A stretch of 19,022 nt of DNA from Acidaminococcaceae bacterium (GCA_024405585.1 JAKSOM010000006.1:1-19022); one strand, 5' to 3'; counted from the stretch's first letter, positions 7,796 through 15,309 are shown. Numbers and translations are program-made. Notes: generated by a model not told the origin, from the letters alone.

Positions 7796-9586
7796 CTAGC
7801 CTCCCTTGCGGACGGCATGCCGCAACCTGGTGAACATACACTTTTTATTCACATCATCCTTGGAAAGTTTCTCCCGCAACTTCCGGACCTTCTCCCAACT
7901 CTCCTCATCCAGTTCATTGACATTGTCCAGCCTCTTCATGGCCTTAATCTTCTCAATGAATTCGGGAATATACTGCAGCACCAGTTCCGTACGCCAACGG
8001 ATAAAGGCCCCCTCGCAGAAAGAATCAATGTATTTGTCCGGGAAAACATCCCCGGCAGTCAGCACCCTGCGTTTTTCAGCATACTTCTTCAGGGCCTGCA
8101 AATTCTCCCACACCGTCGCCGGATGGTGACCGAAGAGCCTGTCCCGTTCCTCCGGGGTGAAATCCTCAAACACATCCTTCTCGGAACGGTACTCCCTGTC
8201 CCTTTCCAGATAGAACCCCTCTTCGCCGTACTTCTTGGAAATCTCCTTTTCCAATTCCTGCAAAGATTTGCCCGACTTCACACAGGCCTTGATACCGTCC
8301 AAAGCCGCCAGATATAGCACCGCCAAAGCAATGTAGGTATTTGTGTAAACATTGGGGCTCCGCACCTCAAACCGGGTCGCCCTGGGAGTGGTCACATCAC
8401 GCAAAAGTCCAACCAAAATAGAACGGTTACGGCTGGGCACCTCCGGAGAAAGCCCCAGACTGGTAACCACACAAACAGGTGCCTCATACCCCGGCTGCAA
8501 ACGGTTGAAAGAATCCGTAGTACTGCTGATAAAGGGATTGATGACCTCATAATTCTTCAGCACACCCATCAGGGCACCATAACCCACAGAACTCATAAAA
8601 TCGTGATGCATATCCTTTGGAGCAAAAAGATTGACCTTGCTGCCGTCCTTCAGGACCGCTACCATCCCCACATGGGTATGCTCACCGTTGCCCGCCACAC
8701 CGGGAATGGGTTTCGCCTCAAAACTTACCTCCAGGCCGTGCTTGCGGAAGGTCTCCTTCACCACATTCCTGGCCAGAATTTCATTATCCGCCGTCTGCAC
8801 ACCCAAACTGTAGGACCAGTCGATCTCCAACTGCTCCATGACATGGGTCATATGGCCCTCCGCATTCAGCTGGCCCTTCTTACCGCCGTTCTCTTTATGC
8901 CCCATCTCCGGCTTCAGCCCATACTTCTCCAAGGTCCGTATGGTCTCCTCCAACGCTGTACGCACATTGCCCCGGGCCCGGGCCCAATACTGCTCCTGCA
9001 AAATCTGACTGCTGCTCAGCACCTCCAAAGTGGCTGCCTCGCTGGGGCTCCTGACCCAAAACTCCAACTCCGTGGCACAGGTGAACTCCAACCTCTCCAC
9101 CTCCGCCCCGTCAAGATGTTCCAAACCGGTCAAACAGGGATTCTCATGCAACAGATTCACCATCTCGGCATCCACATACTTCAAAGTGTCCGCCAAAATG
9201 GAACGGCTGCATACATGCTTATTGTTATGCACCAAATAACAGGGAATCCTCAACGTGCCCACACAATCGCCGGTCTCCGCATCCCTGTGCTCGTAGTTGT
9301 AGTCCACATACCAGTTGACCGTGGCATCCACCTTCAAATCAATTTTGGCATCATTCAAAGTGGCAATCCCCGGCAGCACCACGCTGGAACCGTCCGTCTG
9401 GGCCGCATTTCCCTGCAAATAACTGTCAATATTCTCCCAAAAGGCAGACATGGGTATTTTCTCATCCGTATCATTACCGGCCAAATCCACACCCATCAGG
9501 GATACGAACTGCACTTCAGGATGCTGTCCCAATATCCTCTTAAGGGATTCATAACCGATTTGCTCAGGCGCAATACTGTAAAGCAT
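7796..9586 (-). CDS. glutamine synthetase family protein, atypical 596-aa form
   Basis: Predicted ATP-dependent ligase forming glutamine from glutamate and ammonia. Glutamine synthetase signatures appear in order: ELEFW at 173-177 (metal-binding Glu), AKPIPGVAGNGEHTHVG at 291-307 (ATP/ammonium-site loop with His), RLQPGYEAPV at 362-371, SRNRS at 385-389 and RFEVRSPNVYTNTY at 405-418. It is longer than GSI-alpha (about 440 aa) and shorter than GSIII (about 700 aa). The extra length is mostly a charged C-terminal extension (about 430-596), and the GVAGNGEH loop differs from the usual GSI 'GDNGSGMH'. ATG 9586 has AGGTG 7 nt upstream and starts 6 nt after a small hydrophobic ORF. The class within the family, and whether glutamate is the true substrate, cannot be settled here. 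Confidence 0.88.
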   Translation of the reverse strand: MLYSIAPEQIGYESLKRILGQHPEVQFVSLMGVDLAGNDTDEKIPMSAFWENIDSYLQGNAAQTDGSSVVLPGIATLNDAKIDLKVDATVNWYVDYNYEHRDAETGDCVGTLRIPCYLVHNNKHVCSRSILADTLKYVDAEMVNLLHENPCLTGLEHLDGAEVERLEFTCATELEFWVRSPSEAATLEVLSSSQILQEQYWARARGNVRTALEETIRTLEKYGLKPEMGHKENGGKKGQLNAEGHMTHVMEQLEIDWSYSLGVQTADNEILARNVVKETFRKHGLEVSFEAKPIPGVAGNGEHTHVGMVAVLKDGSKVNLFAPKDMHHDFMSSVGYGALMGVLKNYEVINPFISSTTDSFNRLQPGYEAPVCVVTSLGLSPEVPSRNRSILVGLLRDVTTPRATRFEVRSPNVYTNTYIALAVLYLAALDGIKACVKSGKSLQELEKEISKKYGEEGFYLERDREYRSEKDVFEDFTPEERDRLFGHHPATVWENLQALKKYAEKRRVLTAGDVFPDKYIDSFCEGAFIRWRTELVLQYIPEFIEKIKAMKRLDNVNELDEESWEKVRKLREKLSKDDVNKKCMFTRLRHAVRKGG

Positions 9587-9592
9587 GCTGCA

Positions 9593-9709
9593 TCACCTCA
9601 TCAAAACATCAACTCTGCCAATAGTACGAGCAGACAAAAGCATAACAATCAGCAACCAACCATACATAATATTGCTGATTTCACCAATAAGTTGAGCAAA
9701 CCACTCCAT
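9593..9709 (-). CDS. 38-aa hydrophobic small ORF directly upstream of glutamine synthetase
   Basis: ATG 9709-9707 follows a perfect GGAGG ribosome site with 6 nt spacing. The frame encodes MEWFAQLIGEISNIMYGW, then LLIVMLLSARTIGRVDVLMR, ending at TGA 9595-9593, 6 nt before the synthetase ATG. Residues about 11-27 could form one membrane helix. The pattern M-E-W...I..ISNIMYG.LLIV.LL weakly resembles the N-terminus of AGCS sodium:amino-acid symporters, so a truncated remnant is possible. Alternatives are a genuine single-pass membrane peptide or a leader ORF controlling the synthetase by translational coupling. A promoter ends about 42 nt before the ATG. I do not recognise a defined family. Confidence 0.5.
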   Translation of the reverse strand: MEWFAQLIGEISNIMYGWLLIVMLLSARTIGRVDVLMR

Positions 9710-9750
9710 AAGAAACCTCCCTCGCAAATCTTTACAATACCGATACTCGT

Positions 9751-9779
9751 ATTTTAATCTTTCCTAACAAAAATTACAA
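9751..9779 (-). promoter_or_regulatory. promoter for the small ORF and glutamine synthetase
   Basis: TTGTAA (9774-9779) and TAAAAT (9751-9756) are separated by exactly 17 nt on the minus strand. Transcription would begin near 9744, giving a leader of about 35 nt before the small ORF. One copy of a 15-nt direct repeat overlaps the -35 box, so this promoter is a likely target of control. Confidence 0.6.
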
Positions 9780-9825
9780 CAAAAATCTGTGAAAAAACAA
9801 CGAAAATAAAACAACAAAAATCTGT
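9776..9825 (-). repeat. 15-nt direct repeat pair overlapping the -35 box
   Basis: ACAGATTTTTGTTGT (minus strand) occurs exactly at 9776-9790 and again at 9811-9825, a 35-nt period. The nearer copy overlaps the -35 box of the promoter ahead of the glutamine synthetase. Tandem spaced copies in this place suggest binding sites for a regulator or an upstream AT-rich activation region. The GlnR consensus (TGTNAN7TNACA) is not matched. Confidence 0.45.
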
Positions 9826-9951
9826 AAAGAGCCGCCCGTCGAAACCCACTGAAAAAAATCAGAGGAGTAATCATCCGCTGCTCCGCCAAAATTTATTTCA
9901 CAGCAAAATTTTCTCATGTAAAAATGTTTTAAATGCGAAAAAACGATTTTG

Positions 9952-9986
9952 CCGTTACGTAACATTTGCCAAATGTTACGTAACGG
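9952..9986. repeat. perfect 16-bp inverted repeat with 3-nt centre
   Basis: The left arm CCGTTACGTAACATTT (9952-9967) and its exact reverse complement AAATGTTACGTAACGG (9971-9986) flank GCC. Each arm also contains the smaller palindrome GTTACGTAAC, so the element is a palindrome of palindromes. It lies between the priA terminator and the promoter of the glutamine synthetase unit, about 370 nt from that gene. There is no U-tract directly after it on either strand. It could be a large operator, a binding site for a DNA-organising protein, or a stable RNA hairpin. Confidence 0.85.
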
Positions 9987-10010
9987 AACTTTCCCATTTC
10001 TACATAATCA

Positions 10011-10044
10011 AAAAATCCCTCCGCTTTCAATCGAAGGAATTTTT
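10011..10044 (-). terminator. intrinsic terminator after priA
   Basis: A 13-bp stem (arms 10011-10023 and 10032-10044, with two G-U wobbles) encloses an 8-nt loop. The minus-strand 3' arm ends in a run of T. It lies 14 nt past the priA stop and should end the tyrS-brnQ-priA transcript. Confidence 0.85.
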
Positions 10045-10057
10045 GCGATAGTTGCTG

Positions 10058-12253
10058 CTAAATGACGGAACTGGGGTCCACGTCAAAATAAACATTCCTC
10101 AAGCTCTTAAATTCACTGTTGAGCAGCCGGGCCTTCACCCCGCTAAGATCCTTCCCCTTGATAAGGATGTTAAACCGGTAATAATCCCGCACCTTGCCCA
10201 CCAATGCCGGGAAAGGCCCCAAAACCTCAATCCCCTGTTCCGCATTCTCCTTGGTGTGCAAAAAATTCACTATTCTCTGCCCCAGGTTCAGGGCATTACC
10301 TGCCACTTCATCCAAAACAATCAGTTTCAACATTTCACAAAAAGGCGGATATCCGTATTCCTTACGGGTACGCAATTCCTCCTTGGCAAAACCCACGTAA
10401 TCCTGCTCCGCCGCATAACGCAACACAGGACTCTCCGCATCATAGGTCTGGAAAACCACCTTACCCGGTTTCTCACCACGTCCTGCCCTGCCCGCCGCCT
10501 GGGTGAGCAAATCAAAAGTCCGCTCCGTTGCCCTGAAATCCGGCAGATGCAAACTGCTGTCCGCACTCAACACCCCCACGAAAGTCACCTTGGGGATGTC
10601 ATGCCCCTTGGCCACCATCTGGGTTCCCACCAGGGCATTGTAATTCCCCGCCTTAAAATCTCTGATAATCTCCTCATGGGCAAACTTCCTTTGGGTGGAA
10701 TCCTGGTCCATTCTCAAGGGTCTCAATCCGGCGATGGTTCCCAGTTCTTCCTCCGCCTTCTGGGTTCCGGTACCAAAAAATTTTATCCTGCGGGAATGGC
10801 AACTGGGGCACTCCTGAGGCACCCGCAGGGTCTTGCCGCAATAATGGCACCTGAGGGACTGTCCCGCAGTATGGTAAACCATGGCCACATCGCAGTGGTC
10901 ACAGATAATGGTATGACCGCAATCCCGGCACATGACAAAGGTGGAATAACCCCGGCGGTTCAGGAGCATAATGGCCTGTTCCCCCTGGGCAACAGTATTC
11001 TCCAAACCCTTTCTTATCCTGTCCGACAACACCCCGAAATTTCTGTTGGCCAGTTCCTGCCGCATATCCACAATCTCCACCTTGGGCAGGGGCTGGCCCA
11101 AGGGCCGTCCGGTCAAGGTCAGTTCCTTAATTTTGCCCTGCAAAACCCCATAATAACTTTCCAACGATGGGGTGGCGCTGCCCAAAACAAGTGTGGCCCC
11201 GGCATGCCTGCAACGCTGCTCCGCCACTTTCCGGGCATGGTAACCGGGCCGTTCCTCCTGCTTATAACTGTTCTCATGCTCCTCATCAATAATCACAAGG
11301 CCGAGATTTTGAAAGGGGGCAAAAACTGCGGAACGGACCCCAATCAAAATCCTGGTCAGGCCGCTACGCATTTTGAACCACACATCTCCCCGCTCGTTCC
11401 GGCTCAACTTGGAATGGGCCACCGCAATCCGATTTCCGAAACGGGCCTTGAACCGTTCCACCAACTGAGCTGTAAGGGCAATCTCCGGCACCAAAACCAG
11501 CACCTGCCTGCCCATTTCCAAAGCCCTGGCTGCAGAACGCAAATACACCTCCGTCTTACCGCTGCCGGTTACTCCACGCAAAAGATAAGTGCTGCCCTTG
11601 GCCTCCGTCATGTCCCGGGAAATATCTGCCACCGCCCGCTCCTGCTCCTCCGTCAGCACCAGGGTTTCATCCTGGGCCACATGGGCAAAATAAGAATCCC
11701 TCAGTACCCGCTTTTCCGAAACCTGCACCGCACCTTTTTCCGCCAAACCCCTCATAACGGCCTGACTGATGCCCTGCTCCAAAAGTTCCGCCCCTGTCAA
11801 AGGTTCACCGGCATTGTCCAAAATCCCCAGGGCCTTCAACTGCAGTTTCGCCCTGCCGGTGCCTGCCTGCAACAGTTCCCTGCCAAGGTCCGTAATGCCA
11901 TAAGCATAAACGGTTTTTTCCGTCATCCTGATGGATGTCTTGCCGGGAATAAAAAGCCGCATGGCTTCTGCCAAAGAACACATATAATAATCAGATAGCC
12001 ACCTGGCGGTGGCTATCATTTCTGCATCAAACCATGGTTCCGAACCAATGACCCGGGTTACGGATTTCAGTTTGCTCAGATTCTCCGGCTGAGGTACCCT
12101 GGCAACCACAAAACCCTCCACCTCCCGGCCGGCAAAATCCACCAGGCATCTCCAACCCACATCCAAACAAGCCATATCATCCGGCACGGAATAGGTGTAT
12201 TGACGGAACAAATTTTTAATTGGTAAATTGATTGCTACATTTACACAGTACAT
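10058..12253 (-). CDS. priA: primosomal protein N' (replication restart helicase)
   Basis: 3'-to-5' DNA helicase that recognises stalled forks and reloads the replisome. The 731-aa length is typical. The N-terminal 3'-DNA-binding domain (about 1-100, with YSVPDDMACLDVGWRCLVDF) is followed by a winged-helix part. Then come Walker A GVTGSGKT at 227-234, Walker B DEEH at 323-326, GSATPSLES at 358-366, and a zinc-binding insert with eight cysteines (442, 445, 451, 454, 469, 472, 482, 485). After this lie GTGTQKAEEEL and the C-terminal helicase motifs around QAAGRAGRG. ATG 12253 is 19 nt after brnQ and has only a weak ribosome site. Probably transcribed with tyrS and brnQ. Confidence 0.97.
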   Translation of the reverse strand: MYCVNVAINLPIKNLFRQYTYSVPDDMACLDVGWRCLVDFAGREVEGFVVARVPQPENLSKLKSVTRVIGSEPWFDAEMIATARWLSDYYMCSLAEAMRLFIPGKTSIRMTEKTVYAYGITDLGRELLQAGTGRAKLQLKALGILDNAGEPLTGAELLEQGISQAVMRGLAEKGAVQVSEKRVLRDSYFAHVAQDETLVLTEEQERAVADISRDMTEAKGSTYLLRGVTGSGKTEVYLRSAARALEMGRQVLVLVPEIALTAQLVERFKARFGNRIAVAHSKLSRNERGDVWFKMRSGLTRILIGVRSAVFAPFQNLGLVIIDEEHENSYKQEERPGYHARKVAEQRCRHAGATLVLGSATPSLESYYGVLQGKIKELTLTGRPLGQPLPKVEIVDMRQELANRNFGVLSDRIRKGLENTVAQGEQAIMLLNRRGYSTFVMCRDCGHTIICDHCDVAMVYHTAGQSLRCHYCGKTLRVPQECPSCHSRRIKFFGTGTQKAEEELGTIAGLRPLRMDQDSTQRKFAHEEIIRDFKAGNYNALVGTQMVAKGHDIPKVTFVGVLSADSSLHLPDFRATERTFDLLTQAAGRAGRGEKPGKVVFQTYDAESPVLRYAAEQDYVGFAKEELRTRKEYGYPPFCEMLKLIVLDEVAGNALNLGQRIVNFLHTKENAEQGIEVLGPFPALVGKVRDYYRFNILIKGKDLSGVKARLLNSEFKSLRNVYFDVDPSSVI

Positions 12254-12272
12254 TGTGTTTAATGCCTAATGC

Positions 12273-13580
12273 TTATTTTTTTGCTCCCAAAGTTGCTTTG
12301 GCCGCAAACCCCAGAACGATGCCCGTTACCGCAGGAACCACCCAGCCCAGACCCAGGCCATAGTAGGGCAGCCAGCTGAACATGGGCTCCAGGGCCTTGA
12401 CCCCGGCACAGCAGAGGCCGTCATTGATAGCTGCCACAGCGGTCAGCCACAGGGCACCCTTAAAAATGAAGGGATCATACTTGAACACTTCCGGGAACAT
12501 ATTCAGGAAAATCATTACGATGATGACGGGATAAACCATAACCAAAACAGGGACGCTGTATTTGATGATGTTTGTCAGGCCGAAATTTGCCACCACCGTA
12601 CTGAAAATAACGAAGCCGTAAACCCATTGCTTATAGGTCACCTTACCGTTACTGATACGGGCAAAATAAGTGGAAATGCTGGTTACCAGACCGACACTGG
12701 TAGTAATGCAGGCCAGGAAGAAAATGGCCGAAACTATGAAGGAACCCACATTGCCGAAGTAAAAACCGGTAATCTTGCTGATCAGGGCGGCTCCATTGTT
12801 CATCATGCCCACAACACCTACGCTCTGGCCGCCGCAGTAGCAGAAAGCTGCATAAATCACTGTCAACGCAATACCCGCCACCGCACCGGCAGCCACAGTA
12901 TATTTCTGCAACACATAGTCCTGCTCAATCCCCTGATTCCTGATGGTGGTAATAATCGTGGAACCGAACAGCAAAGCACAAAGGGCATCCATAGTGTTGT
13001 AACCCTCGAACACACCCTTAATAAGGGGGGTGGCAATATACTCACCGGTGGGAGCCCCCAAAGTTCCCATGGGGGAAGCAAAAACCGCCACACAGAGCAG
13101 GGCCAGCCCTGCCAAAAGCAAGGGCGCCATCATCTTGCCGCAGGCGTCCAGAATACGGCTGGGCTTCATAACCATCCACAAAGTCAGAGCGAAATAAACA
13201 ACGGAATAGGCCAAAGAAACCGGCAAACTTGCCTGACCCACCGTCATAACGCTTAAAGAAGTGGCACAGGTACGGGGAATCGCAAAGAAGGGCCCAATGC
13301 TCAAAGCGCAAAGAATAATCACCGCCATAGCAAAATACCTGCCCGCCGGCATACCCGCATCATCCGGATTTTTGAAATTGTTTTTGGCCATGGCCAAAAC
13401 ACCCAACACCGGCAAACTTACAGCACTAAGACAGAAGCCGAAGGCGGCCGCAACAAGATTGGTCCCGGCCGCCTGCCCCAGCACGGGCGGGAAAATCAAA
13501 TTGCCCGCTCCGAAGAAAAAGGAAAACAACATCAAACCGATGGGCAACGCCAATTTCCAACTGAATTTTTTATCATTCAT
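12273..13580 (-). CDS. brnQ: branched-chain amino acid:cation symporter (LIVCS/BrnQ)
   Basis: Inner-membrane permease for Leu, Ile and Val driven by a sodium or proton gradient. From MNDKKFSWKLALPIG the product is 435 aa, the usual size. The first helix carries the family hallmark FFFGAGNLIFPPVLGQ. The rest is a chain of about 12 hydrophobic segments, with PRTCATS and a Gly-rich C-terminus. A start six codons earlier (13598) would overlap the tyrS stop by 4 nt but has no ribosome site. ATG 13580 has GAGG about 12 nt upstream and gives the N-terminus expected for BrnQ, so it is preferred. Which ion and amino acid are preferred cannot be told from sequence. Confidence 0.93.
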   Translation of the reverse strand: MNDKKFSWKLALPIGLMLFSFFFGAGNLIFPPVLGQAAGTNLVAAAFGFCLSAVSLPVLGVLAMAKNNFKNPDDAGMPAGRYFAMAVIILCALSIGPFFAIPRTCATSLSVMTVGQASLPVSLAYSVVYFALTLWMVMKPSRILDACGKMMAPLLLAGLALLCVAVFASPMGTLGAPTGEYIATPLIKGVFEGYNTMDALCALLFGSTIITTIRNQGIEQDYVLQKYTVAAGAVAGIALTVIYAAFCYCGGQSVGVVGMMNNGAALISKITGFYFGNVGSFIVSAIFFLACITTSVGLVTSISTYFARISNGKVTYKQWVYGFVIFSTVVANFGLTNIIKYSVPVLVMVYPVIIVMIFLNMFPEVFKYDPFIFKGALWLTAVAAINDGLCCAGVKALEPMFSWLPYYGLGLGWVVPAVTGIVLGFAAKATLGAKK

Positions 13581-13594
13581 GATAATCTGTAACC

Positions 13595-14815
13595 TCATTT
13601 CTTAACCATACGGTAATATTTTTTCTTGCCCTTGCGAAGCATCAGCTCACCCTTGGCAAAAAGTTCCGGCTGCAGCACTGCCGCCACATCCGTCACAGGG
13701 CTGTCCTCCACATAAAGGCCGCCCTGACCCATCATCTGCCGGGCCTCCCGCTTGGATGCGAACACCTTCTGCTCCACCAGATAATCTACAAAACTCTTGT
13801 TCAAATCCCCATCCGTCACAACCAAAGCCGGCACATTCTCCCTATTGCCGCCTCCGCCGCCGAAAAGGGCCTCCGCCGCCTCCTGGGCCTTTTTGGCTTC
13901 CTCCTCGCCATGAATCAGCTTGGTCACCTCGTAAGCCAGCACCTTCTTGGCCTCATTGATTTGGGCATCCTGCAAAGCACCCAGACGGTTGACCTCATCC
14001 ATAGGCAGGAAAGTCAAAAGGGCCAGACAATTCTTCACATCCGCATCCGCCACATTCCGCCAATACTGATAGAAATCATAGGGGCTGCACTTTTCCTTAT
14101 CCAGCCACAGGGCCCCGCCCACCGTCTTGCCCATCTTCTCACCGGTGGAAGTAGTAAGCAGCCGGTTGGTCATACAATATGCGGGCTTGCCCAACTTGCG
14201 GCGTACCAGCTCCACGCCGGCAATCATATTGCTCCACTGGTCATCCCCGCCCAACTGCATAATGCAACCGTACTTCTGATTCAGGGTATAAAAATCGTAG
14301 GCCTGCATAATCATATAATTGAACTCGAAGAAAGTCAGGCCCTTTTCCCAGCGTTTCTTATAACACTCCGCCGTCAGCATCCTGTTCACGCTGAAATGGG
14401 GTCCCACCTCCCTGAGCATATCCACATAATTCAGTTTCAGCAGCCAATCCGCATTATTCACCATAGTAGCCCTGCCATCGCTGAAATCGATAAACCGGCC
14501 CATCTGCTTCTTGAAACAGCCGATATTATGCTCAATAAACTCCGGGGTCAGCATCTTCCGCATCTGGTCTTTGCCGCTGGGGTCCCCCACCATACCTGTG
14601 CCCCCGCCGAAAAGACAAATGGGGTGATGCCCTGCCCTCTGCATATGCGCCATCACCATCATGGCAATAAAATGCCCCACATGAAGGGAATCCGCCGTAG
14701 GATCAAAACCGATGTAGAAAGTAATCTTCTCCTTCTCCAACAGCTCCCTAATCTCCTCTTCATGGCTCATTTGTGCAATATAGCCCCGTTCCTTCAGTGT
14801 ATCATAAACCGACAT
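13595..14815 (-). CDS. tyrS: tyrosyl-tRNA synthetase
   Basis: Class I synthetase that charges tRNA-Tyr. The product from [15 protein letters not shown] is 406 aa. It shows the HIGH-type signature (DSLHVGHF), the Tyr-binding region with [13 protein letters not shown] and [12 protein letters not shown], and the KMSKS-type loop (GEKMGKT). A C-terminal S4-like RNA-binding domain follows ([20 protein letters not shown]). ATG 14815 is chosen because GGGAGG lies 8 nt upstream; a GTG two codons earlier is only 2 nt from that site. A near-consensus promoter lies about 40 nt upstream. The leader is far too short for a Tyr T-box, so tRNA-sensing by that mechanism is absent. Confidence 0.97.
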   Translation of the reverse strand: MSVYDTLKERGYIAQMSHEEEIRELLEKEKITFYIGFDPTADSLHVGHFIAMMVMAHMQRAGHHPICLFGGGTGMVGDPSGKDQMRKMLTPEFIEHNIGCFKKQMGRFIDFSDGRATMVNNADWLLKLNYVDMLREVGPHFSVNRMLTAECYKKRWEKGLTFFEFNYMIMQAYDFYTLNQKYGCIMQLGGDDQWSNMIAGVELVRRKLGKPAYCMTNRLLTTSTGEKMGKTVGGALWLDKEKCSPYDFYQYWRNVADADVKNCLALLTFLPMDEVNRLGALQDAQINEAKKVLAYEVTKLIHGEEEAKKAQEAAEALFGGGGGNRENVPALVVTDGDLNKSFVDYLVEQKVFASKREARQMMGQGGLYVEDSPVTDVAAVLQPELFAKGELMLRKGKKKYYRMVKK

Positions 14816-14854
14816 CTGCACAACCTCCCACTCACAGATAAAAATAGATGATAT

Positions 14855-14883
14855 ATTATATTACTGAAACCAAAATAATACAA
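14855..14883 (-). promoter_or_regulatory. promoter of tyrS-brnQ-priA
   Basis: TTGTAT (14878-14883) and a perfect TATAAT (14855-14860) are spaced by 17 nt on the minus strand, about 40 nt ahead of the tyrS ATG. An overlapping alternative, TTGTTG-N17-TAATAT, lies 3 to 4 nt further upstream. Confidence 0.7.
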
Positions 14884-14906
14884 CAAGAAAATTTCTTCTT
14901 TTCTTG
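14884..14906. repeat. inverted repeat between divergent promoters (operator candidate)
   Basis: CAAGAAAA (14884-14891) and TTTTCTTG (14899-14906) form a perfect 8-bp inverted repeat with a 7-nt spacer. It abuts the tyrS -35 box on one side and overlaps the -35 box of the plus-strand gene on the other. A repressor here could control both promoters. It may also be a chance product of AT-rich sequence. Confidence 0.45.
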
Positions 14907-14932
14907 ACGATTACCGCCATTTGTCCTATAAT
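14904..14932 (+). promoter_or_regulatory. near-consensus promoter of the 111-aa gene
   Basis: TTGACG (14904-14909) and TATAAT (14927-14932) with 17-nt spacing are one base short of the ideal sigma-70/sigma-A promoter. Transcription should start near 14939, giving a leader of about 35 nt. Confidence 0.85.
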
Positions 14933-14973
14933 ACGTAGCATAAAGATGTTTATTGTAAATTAGGAGGTTCATA

Positions 14974-15309
14974 ATGAGAGACGACTTGGTAGTTCCGGGG
15001 GAGGGAGAGGAAAATTTTGTCCTGGCCAGGGATGCGGCGGTAGTGACGGTACCCTTCAGCCCCATCGAAATAAGAATGAAAAAGGAAAAACCCTATGTGT
15101 TTGAGAAACTGGTTGTCCTAAAAGAAATGATGGGGGAAGAAAAATTCAAACGCCTCATCAGCAAAATCCGCAACATCAACTATGCGGACACCAGAATGCT
15201 CATCGTGGCCGAAAGCGAACTGCACCGTACCAACCTGGAGCGGGAGGCCCTGAAGGACATGGCCAAGGCCTTCAATGTGGACAACATCCGCATCGTTACC
15301 CAAGGATAA
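14974..15309 (+). CDS. 111-aa protein resembling a stand-alone DnaA domain I
   Basis: The only protein gene on the plus strand. ATG 14974 follows AGGAGG with 7 nt spacing and a near-consensus promoter. Residues 1-40 are a low-complexity acidic-to-basic N-tail ([14 protein letters not shown]...). Residues about 41-110 follow the pattern of the DnaA N-terminal domain: a helix ([23 protein letters not shown]), a beta pair ([12 protein letters not shown]), a long helix ([14 protein letters not shown]) and a last strand (NIRIVTQ). There is no AAA+ or DNA-binding domain. In DnaA this domain mediates self-contact and binding of DnaB and regulators. A role as a partner or modulator of replication initiation is inference; the protein could also be an unrelated alpha-beta fold. 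No membrane segment or signal peptide. Confidence 0.8.
   Translation: MRDDLVVPGEGEENFVLARDAAVVTVPFSPIEIRMKKEKPYVFEKLVVLKEMMGEEKFKRLISKIRNINYADTRMLIVAESELHRTNLEREALKDMAKAFNVDNIRIVTQG

Larger units (their letters stand above)
9587..10057. other. 471-nt AT-rich intergenic region, priA to glutamine synthetase
   Basis: Between the priA stop and the synthetase start this region holds, in minus-strand order, the priA terminator (10011-10044), the large inverted repeat (9952-9986), about 125 nt with no recognisable element (9826-9951), the direct repeat pair (9776-9825), the promoter (9751-9779) and the 38-aa ORF (9593-9709). A 63-codon minus frame at 9774-9965 lacks a ribosome site and runs across the repeats and promoter, so it is not counted as a gene. 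Confidence 0.6.

Noticed and set aside
7796..7798. UAG recoded as a sense codon, extending glutamine synthetase
   Set aside because: fabG and rpmG stop at UAG at the expected family lengths, and a second UAG and then a UGA follow within 32 codons.
9774..9965. Minus-strand 63-codon frame upstream of the glutamine synthetase unit
   Set aside because: No ribosome site, start codon inside the large palindrome, and the frame runs through the repeat pair and the -35 box; composition is AT-rich and low complexity.
14816..14973. T-box leader for tyrS, and likewise for pheS (7688-7795)
   Set aside because: Both leaders are too short for a T-box, and neither shows the specifier loop, the T-box sequence or a terminator.
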